Below are positions 17,181 through 25,680 of a stretch of 64,000 bases of DNA, in pieces; the stretch's first letter is position 1; each line of letters starts with the position of its first letter. This DNA is from JBAVEL01 sp049587715. Lineage in GTDB: Bacteria; Bacteroidota; Ignavibacteria; UBA10030; UBA6906. The position numbers and the translations under genes were made by a program. The DNA is taken from the NCBI GenBank assembly GCA_049587715.1, contig JBAVEL010000120.1:8783-72782 (forward strand), read 5' to 3'. Below the pieces are notes generated by a model that saw nothing but the letters and a program-made list of their open reading frames with translations, did no database searches and had not been told where the DNA came from.

Positions 17181-18808
17181 AGGGTCAGGATATGGTGCTT
17201 GTGTGCTGAGATGTCCGCCTCACCCATGAGCCACTGGATGAGGTCGGGGCCGTACTTGTTGAGGTAGAAGACGGGGTTGATGGCGCGTTCCTGAAGCACC
17301 CCTCCGGGGAGGAAAGCCCCCAGAGCTCTTTCGACCTGGCGGAGGGCGGTTTCATGGCGGCGCTTCTGGGCCGTATGTACCTTCTCGCGCAGGACCCCGA
17401 GGCTGATATCAAACTTGGCGCGCACGCCGTCCAGCGTACCCAGGAGCGTCGGGTCCACCTCGCCGATGCCGAAGCGCATCTCCCCCAGGACCGAGTGAAC
17501 GGACCGCGTGGCTTCTCCAAAGAGGGCTTCCACGTCGACATCCTGCACCGCTTCCAGAACCTTCGCCCGCACCGCATCCGCACCATCGAAGAGGGCCGCG
17601 AGGGGAAGCTGGTACTTCTCCGCCATGCGCCTCACCCGCTCCTCCACCAGTGTTGCGGTCATGCGCGGAAACAGGACGGGGGGGGCCACGCCGAATTCCT
17701 CATACACAGGAAGAAGCTGGGCGTGGTAGGCGATTTCCGACGGGCCTGCAACATAGGCGATCGTGGGGAAGAGCGTGTCCTGGAGCAGCGGCCGGAGCAC
17801 GACATTGGGACTGAACACCTCGGGTGTCTCCCGCACCATCCGCAGCAGCTCCTCCCGGGGGATGAAATGCCTGGTGCCCCTCAGGCTGAAATCATGCTCC
17901 CGCGGTTCGATGGGGTACCTCCCTCCCTTGTGGAAGAGGAAGAGATTCAGGGGGCGGGGCTTCACCTGTGCATGGTAGGATTGCTCCAGCTCCGCGCTCC
18001 GGGCTATCACCAGCTGGGAGGTTCTGGGATAGCCGGTTATCTCCGCCTCCAGCAGCGGTGAGGCAAGGGCCTTCAAGGCCGGATCGTTGGGAGAGGCGCA
18101 GACCAGGCCGTACCGGCCGAAGAGCCGGCCCATCCAGAGGGCGAAGGCACGGCTGAACGTGACCCCTTCCCGGTAGCAGGAACGAAGCCCCTCCAGGAGT
18201 CCCGCCGTGAACTCGGTGGCGGGCAGGATCTTTTCCAACTCCGCGTAGACGGCCGCGAGCTCCGATCCGAAGCGGATCTCTCCGACGGGGCCGTTTCGCT
18301 CGCCCGGAGATCCCTCTCCCCCGTAGCGGATGGTCGCCACATCCCCCTCCGGCCCGGGGAGCTGGAGCGCACGCACTTCGTCGTAATCATGGTCCTCCCC
18401 TTCCAGCCAGAACACAGGAACGAAGTCGCAGGCGGGATACCTGACCTTCAACTGTTCCGCCAGCTTGATGGCGGTGATGGTCTTGTAGATCGTGTACAGG
18501 GGGCCGCCGAACAGGCCCACCTGCTGGCCCGTGACGACCGCAAAGGTGGTCGGCTGCTCCAGCAGGTCCAGGGATGCTCCCGGCTCCGCTCCAGAGCCCT
18601 CATTCTGCCTCCGCAGCGCCGCTACGAGCCGGGGCCGCCGGTAGTCCCGCTCGCGCAGGGTCTCCAGAAGCCGGTCAAACGACCGGGGGTCTCTGAAATC
18701 CCACGCGTAGAAGTTCCGGACGGCATTGAAGTCGTAGAGATAGTCGCAGAAGAGCGCGGAGAAGCCGCCCAGGGACGGGGGTATGCTCCTCAGATCTATC
18801 CATTCCAT
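17177..18808 (-). CDS. bshC: BshC, putative cysteine-adding enzyme of bacillithiol synthesis
   Basis: A 543-residue protein, close to the roughly 540 residues of Bacillus BshC, which adds cysteine to glucosaminyl-malate in the last step of bacillithiol synthesis. Recognisable blocks are 'VVTGQQVGLFGGPLYTIYKT', 'VFWLEGEDHDYDEV' with its nucleotide-binding-like HD pair, and 'HFIPREELL'; a coiled-coil helix lies near the C-terminus. bshA and bshB are not in the window. ATG 18808 was chosen because the family starts with this short lead into 'IPPSLGGFSALFCDYLYDF'. The 3' end converges on pnp with overlapping stops. Confidence 0.92.
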   Translation of the reverse strand: MEWIDLRSIPPSLGGFSALFCDYLYDFNAVRNFYAWDFRDPRSFDRLLETLRERDYRRPRLVAALRRQNEGSGAEPGASLDLLEQPTTFAVVTGQQVGLFGGPLYTIYKTITAIKLAEQLKVRYPACDFVPVFWLEGEDHDYDEVRALQLPGPEGDVATIRYGGEGSPGERNGPVGEIRFGSELAAVYAELEKILPATEFTAGLLEGLRSCYREGVTFSRAFALWMGRLFGRYGLVCASPNDPALKALASPLLEAEITGYPRTSQLVIARSAELEQSYHAQVKPRPLNLFLFHKGGRYPIEPREHDFSLRGTRHFIPREELLRMVRETPEVFSPNVVLRPLLQDTLFPTIAYVAGPSEIAYHAQLLPVYEEFGVAPPVLFPRMTATLVEERVRRMAEKYQLPLAALFDGADAVRAKVLEAVQDVDVEALFGEATRSVHSVLGEMRFGIGEVDPTLLGTLDGVRAKFDISLGVLREKVHTAQKRRHETALRQVERALGAFLPGGVLQERAINPVFYLNKYGPDLIQWLMGEADISAHKHHILTL

Positions 18809-18872
18809 GGGGTGCGCGTGGGAATGAGTCCTTTGTTCGTCCGGAAGCGGATCTTCTCCGGCTGGTGGGGGA

Positions 18873-18901
18873 AATATAGCAGAATGAGCGAGGACAAGCA
18901 A
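18873..18901 (-). promoter_or_regulatory. Promoter of bshC
   Basis: On the minus strand TTGCTT (18901-18896) and TATATT (18878-18873) are exactly 17 bases apart, about 65 bases before the bshC ATG. Confidence 0.65.
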
Positions 18902-18984
18902 CCGTGCATTGCGTCTGCCGGGGCATTTCTCCAGGTTCGACGTATGGAAGCGGCCGCGCGCAAGGACGCTCCGCCACCCTCCGG

Positions 18985-19000
18985 GTCCCGCGGCCGGGAC
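18985..19000 (-). terminator. GC-rich hairpin after punA, possible terminator
   Basis: GTCCCG and CGGGAC pair around a 4-base loop, 37-52 bases after the punA stop. There is no T-tract, so it may only be a stabilising or weak termination structure. The rest of the gap 18902-19036 shows nothing else. Confidence 0.2.
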
Positions 19001-19036
19001 TCCCTGAAAGGGGCGCCCGGCCCGGGGAGGGGATCT

Positions 19037-19894
19037 TCAGGAATTCTCCAGGCGGGTGATCAGGGCCTGCAGGAATGCGGCGAAGCGGCCGCGGACGCTC
19101 TGTCCCACCTGGGTAACTTCATCGTGGGACAGGGGGCGGGATGATAGACCCGTCGCCATGTTGGTGATGCAGGAGATTCCAGCCACCTCCATCCCATACG
19201 ACGCCGCCAGGGCGGCCTCCATGACGGTGGACATGCCGACGGCATCGGCTCCCAGGAAGGCGAGCATCCGTATTTCCGACGCGGTTTCGTATGACGGACC
19301 TTTGACTCCGGCGTAGATGCCGTCAGCCAGCGGGATCCCGAGGGAGAGGGCGGTGGAGGAGCCGAGATGCCACAGGTTCTCCGCGTAGGGCCCGATCCCC
19401 CGGGGGGTCCCGCAGCCGGGTGGCAGTCTCTCTCCCGTCAGATTGATCTGGTCCCGGATCATCATCAGATCCCCGGGGCCGAGAGAAGGATGGATCCCGC
19501 CTGCAGCGTTCGTGATGATGAGGGTGGAGACCCCCATCGCAGCGGCAAGGTGAACCGGGTGCAGGACCTGCTCCAGATTCCCGCATTCGTAGAAGTGAAT
19601 CCTGCCCTGGAATGCCAGGACCGGGCGACCGCCCACCTTCCCGAAGAGGAGTCTGCCCCGGTGCCCGGGCACGGTCTGAGGCACATACCCGGGGATATCC
19701 CCGACCGGAAAGGCCGTGATGTCGTCCATCCCATCGGCGAAATCCCCCAGCCCCGACCCGAGGATGATGCCTGTCCGCCGCAGCGATCCGACGCGGGATC
19801 TCAGGAAAGCCGCTGAAGCAGCAACGGCTTTCCCGGGGGGAGAGCCCGCAAAGCCGGAGAACCGGTGTTCCGGAGAATCGGCAGGAGGGGCCAC
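19037..19894 (-). CDS. punA: Purine-nucleoside phosphorylase (inosine/guanosine type)
   Basis: A 285-residue trimeric-type phosphorylase cleaving inosine and guanosine to base and ribose 1-phosphate. The order of motifs is clear: 'IILGSGLGDFAD', 'PGHRGRLLFGKVGGRPVLA', 'GRIHFYE', 'LIITNAAGGI', 'GVKGPSYET', 'GADAVGMSTVMEA' and 'ITNMATG'. The start given is GTG 19894, 7 bases after the tdk stop; it has no good ribosome site, so coupling to tdk or a somewhat later start is possible. It completes a nucleoside salvage operon with tdk and cdd. Confidence 0.9.
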   Translation of the reverse strand: MAPPADSPEHRFSGFAGSPPGKAVAASAAFLRSRVGSLRRTGIILGSGLGDFADGMDDITAFPVGDIPGYVPQTVPGHRGRLLFGKVGGRPVLAFQGRIHFYECGNLEQVLHPVHLAAAMGVSTLIITNAAGGIHPSLGPGDLMMIRDQINLTGERLPPGCGTPRGIGPYAENLWHLGSSTALSLGIPLADGIYAGVKGPSYETASEIRMLAFLGADAVGMSTVMEAALAASYGMEVAGISCITNMATGLSSRPLSHDEVTQVGQSVRGRFAAFLQALITRLENS

Positions 19895-19901
19895 TGGGGA
19901 C

Positions 19902-20486
19902 TCAGGCGGAGGCCTCCGGGGGTGGACGGAAACACCTCCGGCAGCGGGCTTCGTACGATTCCTTGGCCCCGATCATGACCCGCTCGTGCCCGGCGCTTGT
20001 CCGTTGGGTTCTGTCGGCCGGGTTGCCGCACACGACGCATATCGCCAAGGTTTTGGTAATGTATTCGGCCACAGCCAGGAGTTGAGGCATGGGCTCAAAA
20101 GGCCTGCCGCAGTAGTCCTGGTCCAGACCCGCAATGATGACCCGCTTGCCCCGATCCGCCAGTGCCTCCGCCGCCCGGACCAAACCTTTATCGAAGAACT
20201 GGCCTTCGTCAATCCCGATAACTCGTGCATCTCCGGCGCGTTGGACCAGTTCCTCTGAGCCGGAAACGAGGCATGACTCCAGCTTCAGGTCGCTGTGGGA
20301 GACGATGTGGTCGATGCTGTATCGTGTGTCTATCCGGGGCTTGAATATTGCGACCTTCTGACGTGCGATCTGAGCGCGCCGGATCCTGCGGATCAGCTCC
20401 TCCGTCTTTCCGCTGAACATGCATCCGGCGATCACTTCGATCCAGCCCACATCCCGGGGGCTGTCGTGCAATGTGGGGATGGTCAC
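19902..20486 (-). CDS. tdk: Thymidine kinase (type II)
   Basis: A 194-residue enzyme phosphorylating thymidine with ATP. The P-loop 'GCMFSGKTEELIRR' lies near residue 20, the Walker B-like 'VIGIDEGQFF' near 88, and two Cys pairs ('CVVCG' and 'CRRC') form the structural zinc site of the lasso domain. The start is GTG 20486, whose last bases form the cdd stop (GTGA), a coupled junction. Confidence 0.95.
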   Translation of the reverse strand: MTIPTLHDSPRDVGWIEVIAGCMFSGKTEELIRRIRRAQIARQKVAIFKPRIDTRYSIDHIVSHSDLKLESCLVSGSEELVQRAGDARVIGIDEGQFFDKGLVRAAEALADRGKRVIIAGLDQDYCGRPFEPMPQLLAVAEYITKTLAICVVCGNPADRTQRTSAGHERVMIGAKESYEARCRRCFRPPPEASA

Positions 20487-20902
20487 CGGCGTTTCCTTCC
20501 GCGGGCAAGCTGCTGCGGCCCGAAAGCATGAGGAAGGAGTTCATGCAATGGGTGGGTTCGAGAGGCACCGGCGGCATTGGCCAGGATCACTTCCAGGTCT
20601 CCTCCAAGCTCCAGAAGCACCTGCCGGCAGGCCCCGCAGGGTGAGACGAAGGCGGGGGAATCCGTGGCGATGGCGATGGCACGGAAAGAGGAAAAACCCT
20701 CCGATCTGGCCTTGAACATGGCGGTGCGCTCGGCACAGATGGTCAGTCCGAAGCTGCTGACCTCTATGTTGCATCCGGTGAAGATCCTCCCCCGGGAGGT
20801 AAGGAGCGCGGCTCCCACCCGGAAGCGGGAATAAGGGCTGTGGGAACGGCCCCTGGCTTTGAGGGCTTCCCGAATGAGCGTACGCCTGACGTCGGCTTTC
20901 AT
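20483..20902 (-). CDS. cdd: Cytidine deaminase
   Basis: A 139-residue homotetrameric-type enzyme turning cytidine and deoxycytidine into uridine forms. The zinc and catalytic residues are in 'TICAERTAMF' (Cys and Glu of the active site) and 'SPCGACRQVLLEL'. 'SPYSRFRVGAALLT' is also typical. ATG 20902 is preferred to the upstream in-frame ATG at 20929 because the -10 box (20920-20915) lies between them; the mRNA would start about 5-6 bases before the ATG. First gene of the cdd-tdk-punA operon. Confidence 0.95.
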   Translation of the reverse strand: MKADVRRTLIREALKARGRSHSPYSRFRVGAALLTSRGRIFTGCNIEVSSFGLTICAERTAMFKARSEGFSSFRAIAIATDSPAFVSPCGACRQVLLELGGDLEVILANAAGASRTHPLHELLPHAFGPQQLARGRKRR

Positions 20903-20914
20903 GGCTTGTTGCGG

Positions 20915-20943
20915 AATATATCCATTCAAGCCGTTGGATGCAA
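20915..20943 (-). promoter_or_regulatory. Promoter of the cdd-tdk-punA operon, very short leader
   Basis: TTGCAT (20943-20938), a 17-base spacer and TATATT (20920-20915) on the minus strand. The -10 box ends 12 bases before the cdd ATG. The promoter lies inside the last codons of the upstream methyltransferase gene. Confidence 0.65.
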
Positions 20944-21780
20944 ACCCCCCGCGGAGGCCCCTGCGGCGGTCCTCCGGAAGACGGCCACATAATGGTCCCC
21001 CAGGGCATGAAACGGCCGGATCCCCGAGAGGAGGCGGTCCGCCTCCTCCAGCAGGGGCAGCAGGCGGCCGAGCCGTCTCCTGGCCCGGTCGGATGTGGGG
21101 GGAGGGGTGAGGATGTTCAATCCCAGCGTGCGTTCGTGCACGAAGGCATCCCCCAGCCGACGCCGGAGCTCCCCGGGTGAGTGGTAGAAGACCGTGAAAT
21201 GGCGCTCCGCCACTCTTGCGGGGAAAGACCCCCGAAGCCGGCGGAGGGCGCGCCCGACATCGCCGGAGGCCAGAGAGGAGGCCGTTTCCCAGAGGCAGAA
21301 TCTGCCCATCAGCCCGAGCGCGAGCGGAGCTCCGGGGGGAAGGAGGAGCGCCAGCGGGTGGAGGAGCGGCCGGATATCCGCCAGGCAGTTCAATCCTCCG
21401 AGGTTCGAGAATATCCCGTCGAAACGGGTGCCGACGAGGTCCTCCAGACGCTCCAGGGGGAGGACCTGAGTGGAGATCATGGCCTCGAGGCCCTCCGCAT
21501 ACGCCTTCTCCCTGACCAGGGAGATCATGCGGGGGGCCCCGTCTGTGGCCATCACATGCACACCCCCGCGGGCAAGGGCGATGGCGTCCGTTCCCGTCCC
21601 GCAGTTGAGTTCCAGAACCCTGCTCCCGGGGGGGAACAGCCCCCTGAGGAGCTCGTGAACCCGGAGGCGGAGCAGAGGTGTCCCGGGACCTGCTTCGAAA
21701 TGTGCGTCGTAGGAGGCGGCCGCGGCCTCGAAAGCCGCCCGGGCTCCCCTCCCGGGTGTTTGGGGTTCAGGACTGGACAT
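20926..21780 (-). CDS. Class I SAM-dependent methyltransferase
   Basis: A 284-residue protein with the Rossmann methyltransferase motif I 'VLELNCGTGTDAIALA' (res ~55-70), motif II acidic loop 'VMATDGAPRMI', and 'DGIFSNLGGLNCLAD' as motif IV. These match small-molecule methyltransferases; the substrate is unknown. It is the last gene of the four-gene operon with a nucleotidyltransferase and two radical SAM proteins, overlapping the preceding gene by 14 bases, so it probably modifies the same product. Confidence 0.85.
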   Translation of the reverse strand: MSSPEPQTPGRGARAAFEAAAASYDAHFEAGPGTPLLRLRVHELLRGLFPPGSRVLELNCGTGTDAIALARGGVHVMATDGAPRMISLVREKAYAEGLEAMISTQVLPLERLEDLVGTRFDGIFSNLGGLNCLADIRPLLHPLALLLPPGAPLALGLMGRFCLWETASSLASGDVGRALRRLRGSFPARVAERHFTVFYHSPGELRRRLGDAFVHERTLGLNILTPPPTSDRARRRLGRLLPLLEEADRLLSGIRPFHALGDHYVAVFRRTAAGASAGGLHPTA

Positions 21781-23158
21781 GGCGCGTGAGCTGCATGCCC
21801 AGGCGGGCCGCCCGGGCTTTCAGGAAGGGGCCCGCCGCGGCAAGAAAACCCGCCGTTGGCTGCGCGCGGAGCTTCCGACAGGCGACTTCATTCGTGAGGA
21901 AGCGCGCTGCGAACCAGTAGAAGAGCCTTGAGTGCCGGCCCGCAAACCCCGTCCTCCGGTCGGATGTCCGTCCCCAGGAGCCCGCCTGATGCAGACGGTC
22001 CGCCACCTCCCGGTGGAAAGGGGTGCCCCTGATCGGATAGGCGAGGGTGGTCAGGAACGCATCGGGAGCCGCTTCGACCAGATGAGCCACGGTCTCGTCT
22101 ATGTCGCGCATGGTTTCCCCGGTGTAGCCGAGCATCACAAAGAGCCCCGTCTGAATTCCGAGCTCACGTGCCTGCTTGGTCACAGACCGTATCCGGTCCG
22201 CGCGCACCCCTCTGTGCATCGCGTCCAGAATCCGCTGGGATCCGCTCTCGGAGCCGTACCAGATCCGTTTCGCCCCCATGGCAGCCAGCGTCTTCAGGAT
22301 GTCCCCGTCCAGGCGATCGGCCCTGCTGATGCACTCAAACGGAACCCGGAGCCCGCGCCGTCCCGTCTCTTCATGGAATGAACGTATCCATCCGTGATGG
22401 ATCGTGAATACATCGTCGGCGAACCAGAGCATGTCCGGACGGTATGCCTTCAGGATGCCTTCCACCTCGTCCGCAACGGCTGCAGGGGACCTCCGCCTGT
22501 GGGTCTCCCCGAACACGCCCCGGCTGCACCATGCGCATTCAAACGGGCATCCACGGGCGGTGATCAGGGAGACGGAACCCGCCCCGTGATGCTCCCGCCA
22601 GCTCCGGAGATACCTGGGGATGTCCACCGCCTCCCGGTCGGGCAACGGAAGCGAATCCAGATCCCGGATCCTGTCGCGCGGGGGCGTGTGCAGAACCCGC
22701 CCCTCCGCACCCCGATAGGCGATCCCCCGGATGTGTTCGAGACCCTCGGGCCCGTGCCGGAGAAGATGCGGGAGCAACTCGGTTATGGTTTCCTCGCCCT
22801 CTCCCAGAACGCACACATCCGCTCCGCTCTGCAGGTACTCCGCCTCCGAGCAGAAGACATCCGGCCCCCCCACCACGGTGATGCACCGCCGGGACCTGCA
22901 CTCCCGGAGCATGGTGACCGCGCGGCGCCGCGTCATGAGGTTCACGGAAATCCCGACGACCCGCGGCGCGGTCCGCCGCAACAGATCGCTGAAATCCCGC
23001 GGCCTTGCGAACGTGGCGTCAAAGACCCGCAGCTCACATCCCGCCCGTTTCAGATACGCGGAGAGGTGCAGGATCCCCAGAGGGGGATACGGGCGCATCA
23101 CCCGGCGCTCCGCCGCATCCTCCCGGAGGTGATATGCGTGGGTGAGGAGAAGATCCAT
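21767..23158 (-). CDS. B12-binding-domain radical SAM protein (first paralogue)
   Basis: A 463-residue protein of the BchE-like group. An N-terminal cobalamin-binding-like Rossmann domain (about 1-150) has 'RPYPPLGILHLSAYLKRAGCE' as its opening but no DxHxxG histidine. The radical SAM domain holds the 4Fe-4S motif 'RGCPFECAWC' and later 'GSESGSQRILDAMHRGV'. The C-terminal 80 residues are of unknown fold. ATG 23158 follows a GAGAGA site 5 bases after the preceding stop. It is a tandem paralogue of the next gene upstream; the reaction is unknown. Confidence 0.87.
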   Translation of the reverse strand: MDLLLTHAYHLREDAAERRVMRPYPPLGILHLSAYLKRAGCELRVFDATFARPRDFSDLLRRTAPRVVGISVNLMTRRRAVTMLRECRSRRCITVVGGPDVFCSEAEYLQSGADVCVLGEGEETITELLPHLLRHGPEGLEHIRGIAYRGAEGRVLHTPPRDRIRDLDSLPLPDREAVDIPRYLRSWREHHGAGSVSLITARGCPFECAWCSRGVFGETHRRRSPAAVADEVEGILKAYRPDMLWFADDVFTIHHGWIRSFHEETGRRGLRVPFECISRADRLDGDILKTLAAMGAKRIWYGSESGSQRILDAMHRGVRADRIRSVTKQARELGIQTGLFVMLGYTGETMRDIDETVAHLVEAAPDAFLTTLAYPIRGTPFHREVADRLHQAGSWGRTSDRRTGFAGRHSRLFYWFAARFLTNEVACRKLRAQPTAGFLAAAGPFLKARAARLGMQLTRHVQS

Positions 23159-23163
23159 CTCTC

Positions 23164-24666
23164 TCAACCCGACGGGCTCTGTTCCAGCCGTACGAGCTCC
23201 CGCCGGACGCGGGAGAGGGTGGCGGTGTGGTATGCCCCGGAAAGCAGGGCTCTCAGGGTTCGCAGGGGCGGCTCCGGCAGGATCTCCCGTCGTCGGGCGA
23301 GGCGGGCCCCGGCATGCCAGATACGGAATCGCTTGTGGGTGAAGCGGTGGAGGATCCGGTAGTAGTCGGGCGGGTAGGTCCCTGCGAACATGATGGCCAG
23401 GTCCCTGCTGTCCTCCCAGTTGCGCTTCGCGCCCATCTGCCGCCGCACCGTTTCATGGAACTTCGTCCCCGGGAGCGGATATGAAACCGAGATCCCGATC
23501 TCGTCGGGGAGGCAGGTGCGCACCATCGCAAGGGTACGGTCTATATCTTCCCGCGTCTCACCGGGATACCCGTACTGGAGGAAGAAGCCCGTCCGGATGC
23601 CCGCGGCGCGGAGTCCTTGGGCGGCCTGCCGGATCTGTTCCACGGTGATTCCCTTCTCCATGGCGTCCAGAATTTTCTGGGACCCGGATTCCGCGCCCAT
23701 CCAGACCGAGGCACAGCCGGCCCGTGCGAGGTTTCCGATGGCATCCTCCCGGAGCAGAAGGTCGGCGCGGGCCAGACACTTGAACGGAATGACCGCCTGC
23801 CGCCGGACCACCTCCTCGCTGAAGGATGCAACCCATCCGGGCTTCAGCCCGAAAATGTCGTCGCAGAACCAGAGATGGTCCGGTCGGGCGGTTTCCCTCA
23901 GATGGAGCATCTCATCCACCACGTTTGCGGGGGTCCGCGTGTTGTACACCTGCCCGTACAACGGCTTCGCACACCAGTTGCAGTGATAGGGACAGCCGCG
24001 CGTGGTAACCATGTTGAGCGAGAAGCGGCCGTGCCGGCTCCATGCCCTCCGGTACCGGTTCAGATCCAGGAGGTCCCGCGCGGGGAAGGGAAGGGAATCC
24101 AGGTCCTTGATGACGGCCCGGGCGGGGGTCCGGTGCACCGCTCCGTCGCGAAGAAACGCCAGGCCCGGGGTTTTTTCGGGATCCCCCTGCGCCCGGAGAA
24201 GGCACCGGAGGAGGTCCGCCAGCGTGCGTTCCCCCTCACCGCAGAGAACGTAGTCGGCGCCGTGGGCCGCGTAATCCTCCAGATGGTCCACAGGGTCCGA
24301 TCCGTGGACAACCACCCGGCATCCCGCGGCCCGGCCGATGGCCGCCATGGCGAACGCGGCCTGCCGCATCCGCCGCAAGCACATCTTGGTAAGATAGTTG
24401 AAGTCGTCGTCGTAGATGACGAGCACCCGGGGACGGTCGCGCTGCAGCACCGCGCGCAGCTCCTGCTCGCTTCCGGCAAGCATGCTGTCGAAAAGGCCCA
24501 CGGAGAAACCCGCCGCCCGGGCCACCGCACATGCATACAACGTCCCGAGGGGGGGATACGGCATCATGGCTTCCTCCTCCTTGGGGTCGAAGCTCAGGAA
24601 GTAAGAGTGGGTGAAGAGAACATCGATGGGAGATCTCCCCCCGCGTGCGCCTTCAGACGAGGCCAT
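23164..24666 (-). CDS. B12-binding-domain radical SAM protein (second paralogue)
   Basis: A 500-residue relative of its neighbour, with the same N-terminal cobalamin-type domain ('MMPYPPLGTLYACAVARAAGF') and radical SAM cluster motif 'RGCPYHCNWC', followed by 'PDHLWFCDDIFGLKPGW' and 'GAESGSQKILDAMEKGI'. Like its paralogue it lacks the DxHxxG cobalamin ligand. ATG 24666 overlaps the end of the nucleotidyltransferase gene by 14 bases. Tandem B12-type radical SAM enzymes usually act on successive steps of one product; which product is unknown. Confidence 0.87.
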   Translation of the reverse strand: MASSEGARGGRSPIDVLFTHSYFLSFDPKEEEAMMPYPPLGTLYACAVARAAGFSVGLFDSMLAGSEQELRAVLQRDRPRVLVIYDDDFNYLTKMCLRRMRQAAFAMAAIGRAAGCRVVVHGSDPVDHLEDYAAHGADYVLCGEGERTLADLLRCLLRAQGDPEKTPGLAFLRDGAVHRTPARAVIKDLDSLPFPARDLLDLNRYRRAWSRHGRFSLNMVTTRGCPYHCNWCAKPLYGQVYNTRTPANVVDEMLHLRETARPDHLWFCDDIFGLKPGWVASFSEEVVRRQAVIPFKCLARADLLLREDAIGNLARAGCASVWMGAESGSQKILDAMEKGITVEQIRQAAQGLRAAGIRTGFFLQYGYPGETREDIDRTLAMVRTCLPDEIGISVSYPLPGTKFHETVRRQMGAKRNWEDSRDLAIMFAGTYPPDYYRILHRFTHKRFRIWHAGARLARRREILPEPPLRTLRALLSGAYHTATLSRVRRELVRLEQSPSG

Positions 24667-25570
24667 GATCCCTGAGGCGGGCGTTGTACAAGCGGAGAAT
24701 CCGTTCCTGGAAGTTGCCGACGTGCGCCCTCGATTCCCCCCGTGTGCTGCGGAATACCCTCTCGTGGGTGGCCGTGTCGTACCCGGGATATCGATGCTTC
24801 CAGTGCCGCTTCGTCCGCCCCTGGAGGAAGCAGTCCAGCCGGTTGCAGGGGAGAAGGGCCAGCAACCCTTCCAGGGCCCGCTGGATCCGGCTCCGGGGGC
24901 CGGGAGCGCTTCGGGGAGGAAAGAACCGGCCTCGCATGTTGGGGAGGTAGCCGTAGAGCCAGGCATTCGCCTCACGGTACGCCTCCAGCAGGGGGGGGTT
25001 GACCAGCGGGACGAGCGTGGCAATCTCGATCGCGCAGAAGATGTTCTGCTCATCCAGGCGCAGGTGGTCGGCCGCGATGAAGGAATTGAGGCAGAAGTAC
25101 TTCCTGCTGTTCAGGAGGAACACCTTCTTGAAGAGAATCAACAGGGTGCGTGCAATCCACACCCTTCCCGGCTCCGTGATGATGAAGAAATCCACGTCGC
25201 TTCCGTCGTCGGTGGCGTTCTTGGAGAGGTCTCCCGAAACGAATACGCCCCGCACGAATGGAAAGCGCCGGATGAGGGCGGCAGCCTTCCGGGCACGGGG
25301 CCAGAGGATCTCGGCGTGACGCTGCCGGGCCAGGCGGCGCCTCACCTGGGGGGCGCCCCCTCCGGGGGGGAAGTAGAAGCCGCATTCCTCGCCCACGCGC
25401 CCCTGGGCGGCAAGGGCCCGCAAACGGCGTTCGAAATCGCCGAAGGAGAGGGAATCGGAGGGAAGAAAGAGATACAGCTCCACGACCGTGAGCGGATGGG
25501 CCCAGAGATCGAAGTAGAGCAGGGTCCCGAGAACATCCCCGGGGAGGCCGGCCATCGGGCGTTGTCGCAT
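24653..25570 (-). CDS. Nucleotidyltransferase-domain protein
   Basis: A 305-residue protein whose middle carries a minimal nucleotidyltransferase motif, 'GVFVSGDLSKNATDDGSDVD' (res ~105-125), with the Gly-Ser loop analogue and the D-x-D pair that binds metal. The first 90 residues look like a winged helix ('DFERRLRALAAQGRV'). The C-terminal part is helical and unrecognised. It leads the operon with two radical SAM proteins and a methyltransferase. Start ATG 25570; ATG 25555 is an alternative. Confidence 0.7.
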   Translation of the reverse strand: MRQRPMAGLPGDVLGTLLYFDLWAHPLTVVELYLFLPSDSLSFGDFERRLRALAAQGRVGEECGFYFPPGGGAPQVRRRLARQRHAEILWPRARKAAALIRRFPFVRGVFVSGDLSKNATDDGSDVDFFIITEPGRVWIARTLLILFKKVFLLNSRKYFCLNSFIAADHLRLDEQNIFCAIEIATLVPLVNPPLLEAYREANAWLYGYLPNMRGRFFPPRSAPGPRSRIQRALEGLLALLPCNRLDCFLQGRTKRHWKHRYPGYDTATHERVFRSTRGESRAHVGNFQERILRLYNARLRDHGLV

Positions 25571-25602
25571 GTTCTATGTGGAAGAGCGTCTGAACGCCCC
25601 TG

Positions 25603-25631
25603 AATATGCGAAGAATCCTCATGCGGCGCAA
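25603..25631 (-). promoter_or_regulatory. Promoter of the nucleotidyltransferase / radical SAM operon
   Basis: TTGCGC (25631-25626), 17 bases, CATATT (25608-25603) on the minus strand, 32 bases before the ATG at 25570. It is weaker than its neighbours and nearly back to back with the PASTA-gene promoter. Confidence 0.4.
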
Positions 25632-25639
25632 CGGCCTGT

Positions 25640-25668
25640 TTGAGATTGAGGCGGCCGTTGATTATATT
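25640..25668 (+). promoter_or_regulatory. Promoter of the PASTA-rpe run, very short leader
   Basis: TTGAGA (25640-25645), 17 bases, TATATT (25663-25668). The -10 box ends 12 bases before the ATG at 25681, leaving a leader of about 5-6 bases with no ribosome site. Confidence 0.55.
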
Positions 25669-25680
25669 CGCTTGCCTCAC

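Noticed and set aside
25571..25680. Cobalamin riboswitch ahead of the B12-type radical SAM operon
   Set aside because: The 110-base gap is filled by two divergent promoters and contains no B12-box-like element. Likewise no FMN riboswitch element was seen before ribD or ribF.
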